From: JAFGOG01 sp034429215
GTDB taxonomy: Bacteria > Chloroflexota > Anaerolineae > JAAYZQ01
Direction of reading: 5' to 3'
Length of the DNA stretch: 64,000 nucleotides
NCBI GenBank assembly: GCA_034429215.1
Contig: DAOUGI010000029.1
Span: 1-64,000, forward strand
The notes beneath the pieces are model-generated. The model saw nothing but the letters and a program-made list of their open reading frames with translations, ran no database searches and was not told the origin of the DNA. This document shows positions 34,911-45,260 of this stretch, in pieces (position 1 is the stretch's first letter; every line of letters begins with the position of its first letter). A program made the position numbers and the translations under genes.

Positions 34911-35641
34911 TCGACCAGCCGGTAGCCGACGCCGCGCTCAGTCTGGATCAGGTCGGCGCCGGGGTCGATCTCGGTCAGTTTTTGCCGGAGGCGGTGGACA
35001 TGGACATCGACGGTCCGGTCGTCGATGAACTCGTCGGCACCCCACACCTGGTCGAGGAGAGTGGTGCGGCTGAAGACCTGGCCCCGGTGCTGGGCCAGAA
35101 AGAGGAGCAGGTCGTATTCGCGAAGGCGCAGGTCGAGGAGATGGCCGGCGTACCATGCCTGGCGGGCAGGGGCATCGAAATAGAGACCCTCCGACGGCAC
35201 GGCTGCCACCGGAGGGTGAATTCCCGTCTCAAGGCTAGCCAGGCGGGCTGCCAGTGCCAGGGCTTCGGCCCGGCGGCGCAGCACCGCCCGCACGCGGGCG
35301 GCCAGCTCACGAGGGTTGAAGGGCTTGACTACGTAATCGTCGGCGCCAAGCTCCAGGCCGACGATCACATCTACGTCGTCGTCGCGGGCGGTCAGGATGA
35401 TGACCGGTATGTTTGAGCCGGCCCGGCGCATGGAGCGAAGCAGGTCCAGACCGTCCATGTCGGGCAGCATGAGGTCGAGGATGAGCAGATCAGGCTGCCG
35501 GCCCGGATCTGCGATTGCAGCCAGTGCGGTTTTGCCGTCGCCAGCAGTGCGGACCTGGAACCCCTCGCCTTTGAGCCGTTGATCGATGACCTGCAAGATG
35601 GCCGGCTCATCGTCTATGACCAGGATCGTGTCGTGGGCCAT
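34907..35641 (-). CDS. OmpR-family response regulator
   Basis: 244 residues: a receiver with acidic pocket IDDE, phospho-acceptor Asp in LLILDLMLPDMDG and switch Lys in DDYVVKPFNPREL; then an OmpR/PhoB winged helix (LREYDLLLFLAQHRGQVFSR, DDRTVDVHVHRLRQKL). Such regulators bind tandem direct repeats 10-11 bp apart. The gene precedes its cognate kinase. It is one of two candidates in the window for the factor recognising the phased repeat arrays. Confidence 0.94.
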   Translation of the reverse strand: MAHDTILVIDDEPAILQVIDQRLKGEGFQVRTAGDGKTALAAIADPGRQPDLLILDLMLPDMDGLDLLRSMRRAGSNIPVIILTARDDDVDVIVGLELGADDYVVKPFNPRELAARVRAVLRRRAEALALAARLASLETGIHPPVAAVPSEGLYFDAPARQAWYAGHLLDLRLREYDLLLFLAQHRGQVFSRTTLLDQVWGADEFIDDRTVDVHVHRLRQKLTEIDPGADLIQTERGVGYRLVE

Positions 35642-35658
35642 ACACTTACCTTACCAGC

Positions 35659-35676
35659 CCAATTGTAGTCCAATTG
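35659..35676 (-). promoter_or_regulatory. Tandem CAATTGG repeats upstream of the response regulator gene
   Basis: CCAATTG on the plus strand at 35659 and 35670, an exact 11-bp period, lies 18-35 bp upstream of the start codon. This fits a two-site OmpR-type box for autoregulation. A TAAGGT at 35648-35653 could be the -10. Confidence 0.5.
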
Positions 35677-35718
35677 AAGCGAAATGGCAAGCAGCAGAAG
35701 CCCAGCTCGACGCCATCT

Positions 35719-36024
35719 CTACCAGCGGGAGCGACCACCCCCGCGCTGACCACCACGCTGGCCACCCTTGCGGTCCGCTTGTGGCCGTGCTTCGGCGACA
35801 TCGATCTCGCGGCCGTCCAGCATTCTGCTTTTCAGCCCCGCAACCGCTGCCTGAGCGGCTTCCTCGGTGGCCATCTCGACGAAGGCAAAGCCCCGCGACC
35901 GGCCGCTATAGCGGTCGGTGATCAGGCTGACCGATTCGACTTGTCCAAACTCGGCGAACAAGGCTCGGAGTCCATCCTCCGACGTCTCATAACTCAAATT
36001 GCCGACATACATCTTTTTGCCCAT
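35719..36024 (-). CDS. RRM-domain RNA-binding protein
   Basis: 101 residues: one RNA recognition motif with RNP2 MYVGNLSYET and RNP1 SRGFAFVEM, then a Gly/Arg-rich tail (GGQRGGQRGGGRSRW). Small RRM proteins of this type in bacteria (for example cyanobacterial Rbp) are often cold-induced RNA chaperones. A long 5' leader with a stable hairpin precedes the gene, consistent with post-transcriptional control. AAAGGAGAGGGAG lies upstream of the ATG. Confidence 0.93.
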   Translation of the reverse strand: MGKKMYVGNLSYETSEDGLRALFAEFGQVESVSLITDRYSGRSRGFAFVEMATEEAAQAAVAGLKSRMLDGREIDVAEARPQADRKGGQRGGQRGGGRSRW

Positions 36025-36120
36025 TTTGTTCTCCCTCTCCTTTACAAATAATAAAGCGCCTGGGCCGGTAAGCCTGGGCGCTCATCCTCCTGTGACGGAA
36101 CCAGTTACTTACTTTTCTCT
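36025..36120 (-). ncRNA. Candidate cis-regulatory 5' leader of the RRM gene
   Basis: About 95 nt between the predicted transcription start and the RRM gene. The hairpin at 36055-36082 (6-bp outer stem AGCGCC/GGCGCT plus inner pairs) is followed on the RNA by UUUAUU and then the ribosome-binding site, so it could act as an attenuator. An AGGAGGAUG precedes the hairpin. RRM genes elsewhere (the Chlorobi-RRM motif) have autoregulatory leaders; homology to that RNA is not claimed. Confidence 0.5.
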
Positions 36121-36126
36121 GGGTTC

Positions 36127-36155
36127 AGTCTACCACTTAAGGTGGCGGCTGTCAA
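36127..36155 (-). promoter_or_regulatory. Sigma-70 promoter of the RRM gene
   Basis: Minus-strand TTGACA (36150-36155), 17 bp, TAGACT (36127-36132), with TGG directly before the -10. Confidence 0.82.
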
Positions 36156-36172
36156 GTATCAGAGATAGACAG

Positions 36173-36385
36173 TTAGTCGGGGTTTTTGCCCCCGCCGTTT
36201 CGCTTGTGGTCGGTTACGTAAAAGCCGGATCCTTTGAAGATGATGGCCGGACAGGATAGGAGCCGGCGCACTTGCACATGGCCGGCCGGGCATTGTGCAG
36301 GCGACGGGGCGGCTGCCGGGCCAGCACTTGTCCATTGTTCAAAGTGGGAACCGCACTCCAGGCATTCGTACTCGTAGATTGGCAT
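36173..36385 (-). CDS. FmdB-type zinc ribbon protein
   Basis: 70 residues starting MPIYEYECLECG, the FmdB/CxxC_CxxC_SSSS signature, and including FKGSGFYVTDHKR. The first zinc knuckle is CLEC. In the second the usual CxxC is replaced by CPAGH, giving a C-x3-H arrangement, so metal binding may be altered. FmdB-like proteins are putative regulators of unknown action. The start at 36385 is chosen because the family begins with MPxYEY; an upstream in-frame start at 36397 is less likely. Confidence 0.85.
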   Translation of the reverse strand: MPIYEYECLECGSHFEQWTSAGPAAAPSPAQCPAGHVQVRRLLSCPAIIFKGSGFYVTDHKRNGGGKNPD

Positions 36386-36463
36386 CGTTTCTCTCAAGGC
36401 AGCAAACGGCGGGTGGGGTTACCCTTGGCATCCCCCACCCACTCACATGGATCATCCCTGACG

Positions 36464-36919
36464 TTACTTGGCCTGGACGGTGATCTTTTTCGGCTTGATT
36501 TCTTCGCTCTTGGGCAGGCGCAGGGTCAGCACGCCGTTCTCGAAGCTGGCTTCGGCCTTGCCGGCCTCCACGGGCACATTCAGGTTGAGCGAGCGCCGCA
36601 ACGTCCCGTAAAACCGTTCGGTGATGGCATAGCTCCGCCCTTCCGCAGGCGGGGCAGGCACCTCGGCCGAGATCGTCACCACGTCGCCGTCGATGGTGAT
36701 TTCCACCCTGTCGGGATCAACCCCGGCGATCGCCGTTTCGATCACTACCGCATCCTCTGTCGTGTAGGCATCGACCGGAAGCTGGTAAACACGGTCTTGT
36801 CGTTCCCGATCCCAGCGCCCATACCGCCCGCGCGCCGGCATGGTAAAGCTCTCGTCAAAGAGCCGGTCCATCGCGTCCCGCAACGTCAAAGGCTCCCAAG
36901 TTGACATTTGATTAGCCAT
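36464..36919 (-). CDS. Small heat shock protein, Hsp20 family
   Basis: 151 residues with an alpha-crystallin domain (about 48-140): PVDAYTTEDAVVIETAIAGV, then GDVVTISAE and RRSLNLNVPVEA, and the ending ENGVLTLRLPKSEE with IKPKKITVQAK. Hsp20 proteins are ATP-independent holdases. It lies 13 bp downstream of a second hsp20 and is almost certainly co-transcribed from the phased-repeat promoter at 37438-37491. Confidence 0.95.
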   Translation of the reverse strand: MANQMSTWEPLTLRDAMDRLFDESFTMPARGRYGRWDRERQDRVYQLPVDAYTTEDAVVIETAIAGVDPDRVEITIDGDVVTISAEVPAPPAEGRSYAITERFYGTLRRSLNLNVPVEAGKAEASFENGVLTLRLPKSEEIKPKKITVQAK

Positions 36920-36932
36920 TTCGCATCTCCTC

Positions 36933-37394
36933 TTATTTAGCCTGGATCTTGATCTGCTTTGCCTTGGCCTGTTCGGCCTTGGGCAGCTTGAGCATCAACA
37001 CGCCGTTCTCAAAGGTCGCTTCTGCCTCGTCGGCCTTGATCTCCACCGGCAAAGTCAGGGACCGCTGGAATGAGCCGTAGCTGCGCTCCTTGTAGTAATA
37101 GTCGCCGCGTTTCTCTTCGGTCTCTTCCTTCGTTTCGCCGCGGATCTCCAACGCATTGCCGGTGATGGTGATGTCGACCTCTTCCGGTTTCATGCCGGGC
37201 AGCGAGGCCTTGACCATCACTTCGCCTTCTGTCTCGTACATGTCGACTGCCGGGAACGATGCGCCCTCAGGCCGTCCAAACGCTAGTGCGCCGAACGGAC
37301 TCTTGCGGACCATGCTCTCTTCGAACAGTTGGCTCATCGCATCCCGCAAGGTCATCATGTCTCGAAACGGTTCCCAACGCACCAAGTCAGCCAT
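36933..37394 (-). CDS. Small heat shock protein, Hsp20 family
   Basis: 153 residues: N-terminal VRWEPFRDMMTLRDAMSQLF, alpha-crystallin domain (VDMYETEGEVMVKASLPGMK, GSFQRSLTLPVEI, ENGVLMLKLPKAEQ) and a C-terminal KQIKIQAK. It is paralogous to the following gene and begins the pair. Upstream, starting 60 bp from the ATG, is an array of four 11-bp repeats shared with dnaK and lon. Confidence 0.95.
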   Translation of the reverse strand: MADLVRWEPFRDMMTLRDAMSQLFEESMVRKSPFGALAFGRPEGASFPAVDMYETEGEVMVKASLPGMKPEEVDITITGNALEIRGETKEETEEKRGDYYYKERSYGSFQRSLTLPVEIKADEAEATFENGVLMLKLPKAEQAKAKQIKIQAK

Positions 37395-37437
37395 TTTACA
37401 CCTCCACAGTTGATTGGTTACCCCAGTTTCGAGTAAG

Positions 37438-37491
37438 AGTGTACAACGGTTGTGTTAGAAGAACGCAAGAGGAACGTTAGAGAATTGTTAG
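37438..37491 (-). promoter_or_regulatory. Heat-shock phased repeat array (hsp20 promoter)
   Basis: On the plus strand GTTAG (37454), GCAAG (37465), GTTAG (37476) and GTTAG (37487) recur at exact 11-bp steps; on the coding strand they read CTAAC/CTTGC. After a 10-nt gap comes TACACT (37438-37443) as the -10. The -35 place (37461-37466) has no consensus. Same design as 42613-42666 and 45261-45314. Confidence 0.82.
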
Positions 37492-37493
37492 AC

Positions 37494-38714
37494 CTACTCG
37501 CGCGGTCGCTCGGTCAAGATGGCCGGCAGCGTCATCTCCTGCCCGTCGCGGATGAAGGTCACCTGGATCGTCTGCCCGATCTGGGTTCGCATATCGAGAA
37601 AGAGGGTCAGCTCTTGGGTGCTGGCAATAGGCTCGCCGTCCAGGGCGGTGATGATGTCGCCGCCGACAGGCAGCAGACTGTTCCCGACTTGGACCTGGCG
37701 CTGCCCGCCGCGCAGCCCGGCCTTGTCCGCAGGCGCACCGGCTATGATCTCGATCAGGAGAACGCCTTCGGTGACCGGGACGTCCATGCCTGCTTGCCGC
37801 AGGACGTCGACCCACTCGGGCGTCACATCCAAGAGGCGCACTCCCAGCCACGGGTGGGCAAAATAGCCATTGGCGATCAATTCGGGGACCACACGCCGCA
37901 CCGAGCTGACCGGCACGGCAAAGCCGATGCCGGCCGACGACTGGCTGGCACTTAGGATGGCGGTGTTGACGCCGATCACCCGACCCGACAGGTCGAGTAG
38001 CGGCCCGCCCGAGTTGCCGGGGTTGATCGCGGCGTCGGTTTGGATGATTTCGCCGATGAAACGGTCATTGGGGCTCTCGATCACCCGGCCCAGGGCGCTG
38101 ACTACGCCGGTGGTCAGTGTCCGTTCCAGGCCAAAGGGGTTGCCGATGGCCACCACAAACTGTCCGACGCGCAGGTTTTCGGAATCGCCCAGGGGGATGG
38201 GGTGCAACTGGTCGGGCGGCAGATCTACCTTGATTACCGCCAGGTCGTTCGACGGATCGGAGCCGACCACTCGAGCGGTTACGACCGTCTCGTCGGGCAT
38301 AGTCACCGACAGTTCTCTGGCACCCTCGATGACGTGATAGTTGGTGACGATATGCCCTTCCAGGTCGTAGACAAAGCCTGAGCCGGACCCTTCCTCAGGT
38401 ATAGGCTGCATGAAAAAGTCGTAACCGACCTGCCTATTAATGATATTCACCACGCCGGGGCCGGCGCTGTCGTAGACCCCGATCACCCTGTTCTCAAAAT
38501 CGGAGGCGGCCGAGACCATTTCTCTCCCGGAGGTCTCTGCCGGGGGAACGGGCGCGGGTACCCTAGTCGCGAGCGGAGGGATTGTGGGCGTTGGAATGGG
38601 TGTGGGCGACGGCGCCTGGGTCATCGATCGAGATAGGGCGGTGGGAAGTGAACAGCCGAATAGGGCCAAGGCTATGATCAAAGCAACCAGCCAGAACTTG
38701 GTGCGGGTCAACAT
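37494..38714 (-). CDS. HtrA/DegP-like serine protease, lipoprotein type
   Basis: 406 residues. The signal peptide ends in LALFGC (C21), so it is probably lipid-anchored. A Pro/Thr linker leads to a trypsin-like domain with the triad H127 (TNYHVIEG), D157 (SNDLAVIKV) and S235 (GNSGGPLL), then one PDZ domain (about 290-400). HtrA proteases degrade misfolded envelope proteins. It is 24 bp downstream of dnaJ, the last gene of the dnaK-grpE-dnaJ-htrA run. Confidence 0.93.
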   Translation of the reverse strand: MLTRTKFWLVALIIALALFGCSLPTALSRSMTQAPSPTPIPTPTIPPLATRVPAPVPPAETSGREMVSAASDFENRVIGVYDSAGPGVVNIINRQVGYDFFMQPIPEEGSGSGFVYDLEGHIVTNYHVIEGARELSVTMPDETVVTARVVGSDPSNDLAVIKVDLPPDQLHPIPLGDSENLRVGQFVVAIGNPFGLERTLTTGVVSALGRVIESPNDRFIGEIIQTDAAINPGNSGGPLLDLSGRVIGVNTAILSASQSSAGIGFAVPVSSVRRVVPELIANGYFAHPWLGVRLLDVTPEWVDVLRQAGMDVPVTEGVLLIEIIAGAPADKAGLRGGQRQVQVGNSLLPVGGDIITALDGEPIASTQELTLFLDMRTQIGQTIQVTFIRDGQEMTLPAILTERPRE

Positions 38715-38738
38715 GTTGTCCTCCCTAAATGGCTCGGG

Positions 38739-39749
38739 TTAGCCGGCCTTGCGCAGTTCCTCAACGAGCTGCCGCTGGCCGGGCGTCAACTTGGGCAGTT
38801 GGACCTCAACCTTGGCGTACAGGTCGCCGTGCTCGTTGGGCTGGCGCAGCTTGGGCATGCCTTTGCCGCGCAGCCGGAAGGTGCAGCCGTTCTGCGTATC
38901 GGCTGGAATGCGCAGCATGACACTGCCCTCCATGGTCGGCACCTGGATCTCACCGCCCAGGAGCATGGTATACAGGTCGACGTGGACGGTCGTGTGCAGG
39001 TCGTCGCCCTTGCGCTCAAAGCGTGGATCGGGCAGCACGGTCACCCGCAGGTACAGGTCGCCGGTGGCCGCCCCCGCTGTGCCGCTGCCGCCGCCGCCGC
39101 TCATCCGCACCCGGGTGCCGGTCTTGGCGCCGGCCGGAATCTTGATCTCCATGCGGCGAAGGTCCTTCCCTTCCTTTTGAGGGGAGAGGGGGGACTGGTC
39201 GGCCATCTGCAGCAGGCGGGTAGTGCCGTGGTAAGCTTCCTGAAGGGTGATCTCGACCGGATGCTCATAGTCCTGCCCGCGCTGGGGCCGGGCCTGGCGC
39301 CGAAACCCTCCTGAAGCACCACGGGCCCTCATGCCCGGCGCACCACCCGTTTCCATGCCGCCAAAGATCTGGCTGAAAAAGTCGGAAAAGGGATTGGCGC
39401 CGCCAAATAGCTGCTCCAGGTCTTCTGGCGTAGCGTACCGGACGTTGGCGCCCCCGCCCGGGGCCCCTCCTGCCGCCCAGCGGCTCCAGTCATAGTCCTG
39501 AGACTGACCGCCGCCACGCTGCCACTGCTGCCAGTCAGCGCCAAGCTGGTCGTATTTGCCCCGCTTGTCCGGGTCTGACAGGACTTCGTACGCCTCGTTG
39601 ATCTCTTTGAACCGCTCTTCGGCCTTGGGATCGTTTGGATTGGCGTCAGGGTGGCATTGCTTGGCCAGCCGGCGAAAGGCGGACTTGATCTCTTTATCGC
39701 TTGCGTTCTTTTTTACGCCAAGGATTTGGTAGTAATCCCTATATTCCAT
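38739..39749 (-). CDS. dnaJ: DnaJ-like co-chaperone without zinc finger (CbpA type)
   Basis: 336 residues: J domain (DYYQILGVKKNASDKEIKSA, HPD at 33-35), a Gly-rich linker and two DnaJ C-terminal beta domains (HPVEITLQEAYHGTTR, KIPAGAKTGTRVRMSG). The CxxCxGxG zinc-finger repeats of classical DnaJ are absent, so it is a type II/CbpA J protein. It stimulates the ATPase of the DnaK encoded two genes upstream. It follows grpE by 12 bp. Confidence 0.93.
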   Translation of the reverse strand: MEYRDYYQILGVKKNASDKEIKSAFRRLAKQCHPDANPNDPKAEERFKEINEAYEVLSDPDKRGKYDQLGADWQQWQRGGGQSQDYDWSRWAAGGAPGGGANVRYATPEDLEQLFGGANPFSDFFSQIFGGMETGGAPGMRARGASGGFRRQARPQRGQDYEHPVEITLQEAYHGTTRLLQMADQSPLSPQKEGKDLRRMEIKIPAGAKTGTRVRMSGGGGSGTAGAATGDLYLRVTVLPDPRFERKGDDLHTTVHVDLYTMLLGGEIQVPTMEGSVMLRIPADTQNGCTFRLRGKGMPKLRQPNEHGDLYAKVEVQLPKLTPGQRQLVEELRKAG

Positions 39750-39761
39750 CGGCTCTTGCTC

Positions 39762-40478
39762 CTAAACGGCTACGACTACCCTGGCCGGCCGGAGCAGCTG
39801 ATCCTGCTGCCGGTAGCCGGGCTCCAGCACATCGACGATCGTGTCGGGCTCAACGCCCACCCGGGCATGATCGACTGTGGCTACCGCTTCGTGCCAGTGA
39901 GGGTCGAACGGCCGGCCCTGTTCCCGGATCGGCTCGACGCCTTCGCGCTGCAACAGTTGCAACGCGGCCCGGTGGGTCAACTGGACGCCGTCGCGCAGCC
40001 CGCGCCCGTCGCCTGACGGGGCAGCCAACGCCCGCTCCAGGTCGTCGACCACAGGCAGAAAGCTGCGCAGCAGCCGCTGGCGCTCGGCGTCGATCTTGTC
40101 TTCGGCCATGCGCTGCTGTCGCTTGCGATAGTTGTCCATGTCTGCCTGCAAACGGAGCGCCCGGTCGCGCCAGTCCTGATCATTGGCCTGGGTGGCCTGG
40201 GCCTGTTCCCTGCCACCATCCACTCTGTTGCGCTCCGTGGGCCGGGGCCACACGGCATCTATTCGCTGCTCCGCTTCGACACTCTGCCTGGTTTGGGCAG
40301 GCGGTTCAGCCGGCCACTCCTGGGCATCTGGGTGCGAATTGCTCACCGCAGCCCGGGCCTCCATGACGACCGGCTCGGCCAGATCATGGAGATCCGGCTC
40401 TTGGCCGTCCCGGGATCGAATAACCGACTGCTCGGCCCTCGATCTGACCTTGACTGGTATGCGGATAGCCTTATCCAT
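39762..40478 (-). CDS. grpE: Nucleotide exchange factor GrpE
   Basis: 238 residues. The C-terminal 130 residues match GrpE (coiled-coil LRLQADMDNYRKRQQRMAED, then LRSFLPVVDDLERAL and FDPHWHEAVATVD, with VLEPGYRQQDQLLRPARVVV at the end). The N-terminal 100 residues are acidic, low complexity and not conserved. GrpE releases ADP from DnaK. It lies 145 bp after dnaK, a gap that contains two hairpins and a dispersed repeat. Confidence 0.92.
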   Translation of the reverse strand: MDKAIRIPVKVRSRAEQSVIRSRDGQEPDLHDLAEPVVMEARAAVSNSHPDAQEWPAEPPAQTRQSVEAEQRIDAVWPRPTERNRVDGGREQAQATQANDQDWRDRALRLQADMDNYRKRQQRMAEDKIDAERQRLLRSFLPVVDDLERALAAPSGDGRGLRDGVQLTHRAALQLLQREGVEPIREQGRPFDPHWHEAVATVDHARVGVEPDTIVDVLEPGYRQQDQLLRPARVVVAV

Positions 40479-40510
40479 TGTAATCCTTCCCGCTCAAAAG
40501 AGCAACATAG

Positions 40511-40615
40511 GCCGCTTGCGCGGAATCCCTCCCTTCCCAGGGAAGGCGCGGGCTCCCCGCAAGCGGCCATTTCCTCATGCCTTTAGAAACCGGGTTTTTC
40601 AAAAAACCGGTTTCT
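40511..40615. repeat. Hairpins in the dnaK-grpE gap, including GAAACCGGGTTT family copy 2
   Basis: GGCCGCTTGCG (40511-40521) pairs with 40557-40567 around a C/G-rich loop. AGAAACCGGGTTT from 40585 pairs with AAAACCGGTTTCT ending 40615. On the minus strand these lie between the dnaK stop and grpE and could reduce expression of grpE-dnaJ-htrA relative to dnaK. Confidence 0.7.
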
Positions 40616-40623
40616 CAGGATGG

Positions 40624-42561
<1,938 letters not shown>

Positions 42562-42612
42562 TGTTATCTATCCTCCACTTTTTCCCATAAACCTATGGTC
42601 GTAATTGAGACA

Positions 42613-42666
42613 AGGTTACTATTTCAACGTTAGAATGCAATTAGAAGTGTGTTAGCGTTTTGTTAG
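42613..42666 (-). promoter_or_regulatory. Heat-shock phased repeat array (dnaK promoter)
   Basis: GTTAG (42629), ATTAG (42640), GTTAG (42651) and GTTAG (42662) on the plus strand, exact 11-bp period. A 10-nt gap then leads to TAACCT (42613-42618) as the candidate -10 on the coding strand. No CIRCE or HAIR element is present. Confidence 0.82.
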
Positions 42667-42670
42667 ACAT

Positions 42671-42698
42671 AGATGGGAGGCCAGTCGGCCTCCCATCT
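42671..42698 (-). terminator. Terminator hairpin after lon
   Basis: A perfect 12-bp stem (AGATGGGAGGCC) with a 4-nt loop 10 bp after the lon stop. The T tract is poor, and it directly abuts the dnaK repeat array, insulating dnaK from lon transcription. Confidence 0.75.
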
Positions 42699-42707
42699 GT
42701 GTTTGCA

Positions 42708-45197
42708 TCAGTGCGCGTGGCCGTTGCCATCGACCCGCAGGGCCTCGGCCGGGTCATCGGGAATTATCTCTACGATTGGTCCGAGGAGAATGGGCGGCAG
42801 CAGGGCTTTTTCCAGCACCTGGTCGATGTGCTCGACCGGCACGAAGGTCAGCTCCCGGCGCACATCCTCGGGCAGGTCGTCCAGATCCATCTCGTTGCGC
42901 TTGGGCAGGATGATCACCTTGAGCCCGGCGCGGTGAGCGGCCAGTACCTTCATCTTGAGCCCGCCGATCGGCATCACCCGGCCCAGGAGGGTGACTTCTC
43001 CGGTCATCCCGACGTCAGATCGCACCGGCCGTCCAGTTAGCTGGCTGACGATGGCCGTAACCATTGTGACGCCGGCGCTCGGGCCGTCCTTGGGCACCGC
43101 CCCGGCCGGAACGTGGATGTGCATGTTGATCCGCTCGAACAGCTCGGGTTGCACGCCCAGCTCGTGAGCCTTGGCCTGGGCGTAGCTGTAGGCGATCTGC
43201 GCCGACTCTTTCATCACGTCGCCCAACTGGCCGGTGAGGGTCAACTGCCCTTTGCCACGACTCTGGCTGGCTTCGATGTAGAGCACGTCGCCGCCGACCG
43301 GGGTCCAGGCGAGGCCGGTGGCCACACCGGGGATCTCGAGCCGCTCGGTGGCATCAAAGAGGTGATGCGGCTTGCCCAGGAAAGTGCGCAGGTCGTCTGG
43401 CGTCACCCGTACCGCCTGAGCCTCACCTGAGGCGATCTGGACGACTGCCTTGCGACAGGCACGGCCGATCTCGCGCTCTAGATTGCGCACCCCGGCTTCT
43501 CGGGTATAGTCGCGGATGATCGCCCGCAGCGCGCTTTCCTCGAACAGGATCTCGCCTTCGCGGAGCCCATTGGCCCGTACCTGGCGCGGGATAAGGAACT
43601 GCTGGGCGATGTGGGTCTTTTCGTATTCGGTGTAGCCATCCAGTTGGAGGATCTCCATCCGGTCGCGCAGCGGCTCGGGGATCGGATCCAGTTGATTGGC
43701 GGTGGTGATAAAGATCACGTCGCTCAGGTCAAAATCCACGTCCAGGTAATGGTCGCGAAAAGCAGAGTTTTGCTGTGGGTCGAGCACTTCTAGCAGGGCA
43801 CTGGCCGGATCTCCCCGCCAGTCCATGCCGATCTTGTCCACCTCGTCCAGCATGAACACCGGATTGCGGGTGCCGGTGCGCTTGATGGCCTGGATGATGC
43901 GGCCGGGCATGGCCCCGACGTAGGTGCGGCGGTGGCCCCGGATCTCGGCTTCGTCGCGCATTCCGCCCAGACTCATGCGGGTGAACTCGCGGCCCAATGC
44001 CCGGGCAATCGACTTGCCAAGGGAAGTCTTGCCAACCCCCGGCGGTCCGACGAAGCATAGGATGGTGCCCATGGCCTCGCCCTGTTCGTCTTGCCCGCCG
44101 TCGCCCTGCTCCGCTGCCTGTCCACCGCGCTCATTGACCATTTTGCGGACGGCCAGGTATTCGACGATTCGATCCTTGACCTCCTGAAGGTCATAGTGGT
44201 CCTCATCGAGCACCTGACGGGCATGAGCGATCTCTAGATTATCGTCGCTCATCTTGTTCCACGGCAGATCGACCAGCCAATCGAGGTAGGTCTTGATGAC
44301 CGGATATTCGGCAGACTGGGGCGACATCTTTTCCATGCGGCTGAGCTCGCGCAAGGCCTGCTCGCGCGCCTCCTCTGGCAAGCCTGCTTCTTCGATCTTG
44401 CTCCTGTATTGCGGCGCCTCGGACTGGGTATCGTCGGACTCACCCAACTCACGGCGGATTGCCTCTAGCTGCTGCCGCAGCAGGTATTCGCGCTGCTGCT
44501 TGCCCATGACTTCCTGGGCATCTTCGGAGATCTTTTGTGTCAGCGATAGGACCTCTTTTTCGTGCGCCAGGTGGGCGATCAGTCGCCGCATCTTTTCGGC
44601 CATCGTTTCGTCTTCCAGCAAGGCCTGAAGCTCGCCAAGCGCCATGTGGCTGTTGGAGGCGATCATGTATACCAGTTGGCGGCGATCTCGAAGCTGCTCC
44701 AGAAATTGTCCCACCCCTGCCGGCAGGTTGGGCATGAGGGTGATGACGGCCTGGGCCGCCTGCACCAGGCTGCGCTGCAACGCCTCGGCTTCCAGCGACT
44801 CTTCGTCCTGGTCGGGCGCCAGCCGAATGCGAGCCTGAAGGTATGGATCCTCGACCGTCCAGGCCTCGACCTGGAACCGCTCCAATCCCTGGACGATTAC
44901 CTGCAGCTCGTCGTCTTCATTCCGAACGATCCGATGGATCAGGCCGATAGTGCCCGTCTCGTGTACTTGACCGGGCATTGGATCCTCAACTTGCTCTTTT
45001 ACCATCACCAAGCCTACCAACCGGTCCCCGTCGAACGCTTTTTCCACCAACCGGACTGAGCGCTCAGTTCCTACCAGGAGCGGCAGGACAGTGTGAGGCA
45101 GCGCCACTGTGTTTCGCAGGGGCAGGATCGGCAGCTCGGCAGGCAGCGAGGCCAGTATAGGCTGGCCGATTAACTGATCATGCATAGATTGTGCCAC
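42708..45197 (-). CDS. lon: ATP-dependent protease Lon
   Basis: 829 residues: N-terminal LON substrate domain (LPILPLRNTVALPHTVLPLL), AAA+ module with FVGPPGVGKTSLGKSIA and arginine-finger region, and the peptidase domain with the Ser-Lys dyad S707 (KDGPSAGVTM) and K750 (GGLKMKVLAAHRAG). It degrades damaged and regulatory proteins. Translation starts at GTG 45197, which has GGAGA 7 nt upstream. The N- and C-termini are complete. Its own phased-repeat promoter lies at 45261-45314. Confidence 0.97.
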   Translation of the reverse strand: MAQSMHDQLIGQPILASLPAELPILPLRNTVALPHTVLPLLVGTERSVRLVEKAFDGDRLVGLVMVKEQVEDPMPGQVHETGTIGLIHRIVRNEDDELQVIVQGLERFQVEAWTVEDPYLQARIRLAPDQDEESLEAEALQRSLVQAAQAVITLMPNLPAGVGQFLEQLRDRRQLVYMIASNSHMALGELQALLEDETMAEKMRRLIAHLAHEKEVLSLTQKISEDAQEVMGKQQREYLLRQQLEAIRRELGESDDTQSEAPQYRSKIEEAGLPEEAREQALRELSRMEKMSPQSAEYPVIKTYLDWLVDLPWNKMSDDNLEIAHARQVLDEDHYDLQEVKDRIVEYLAVRKMVNERGGQAAEQGDGGQDEQGEAMGTILCFVGPPGVGKTSLGKSIARALGREFTRMSLGGMRDEAEIRGHRRTYVGAMPGRIIQAIKRTGTRNPVFMLDEVDKIGMDWRGDPASALLEVLDPQQNSAFRDHYLDVDFDLSDVIFITTANQLDPIPEPLRDRMEILQLDGYTEYEKTHIAQQFLIPRQVRANGLREGEILFEESALRAIIRDYTREAGVRNLEREIGRACRKAVVQIASGEAQAVRVTPDDLRTFLGKPHHLFDATERLEIPGVATGLAWTPVGGDVLYIEASQSRGKGQLTLTGQLGDVMKESAQIAYSYAQAKAHELGVQPELFERINMHIHVPAGAVPKDGPSAGVTMVTAIVSQLTGRPVRSDVGMTGEVTLLGRVMPIGGLKMKVLAAHRAGLKVIILPKRNEMDLDDLPEDVRRELTFVPVEHIDQVLEKALLPPILLGPIVEIIPDDPAEALRVDGNGHAH

Positions 45198-45260
45198 TCT
45201 ATATTCTCCGTTTCCGCAGTTCCCTTGTAACCAATAACGATCACGAATTGCTCACAAGAG

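Noticed and set aside
42562..42628. CIRCE or HAIR heat-shock operator upstream of dnaK
   Set aside because: Neither TTAGCACTC-N9-GAGTGCTAA nor CTTGAGT-N7-ACTCAAG is present; the direct-repeat array is different in kind.
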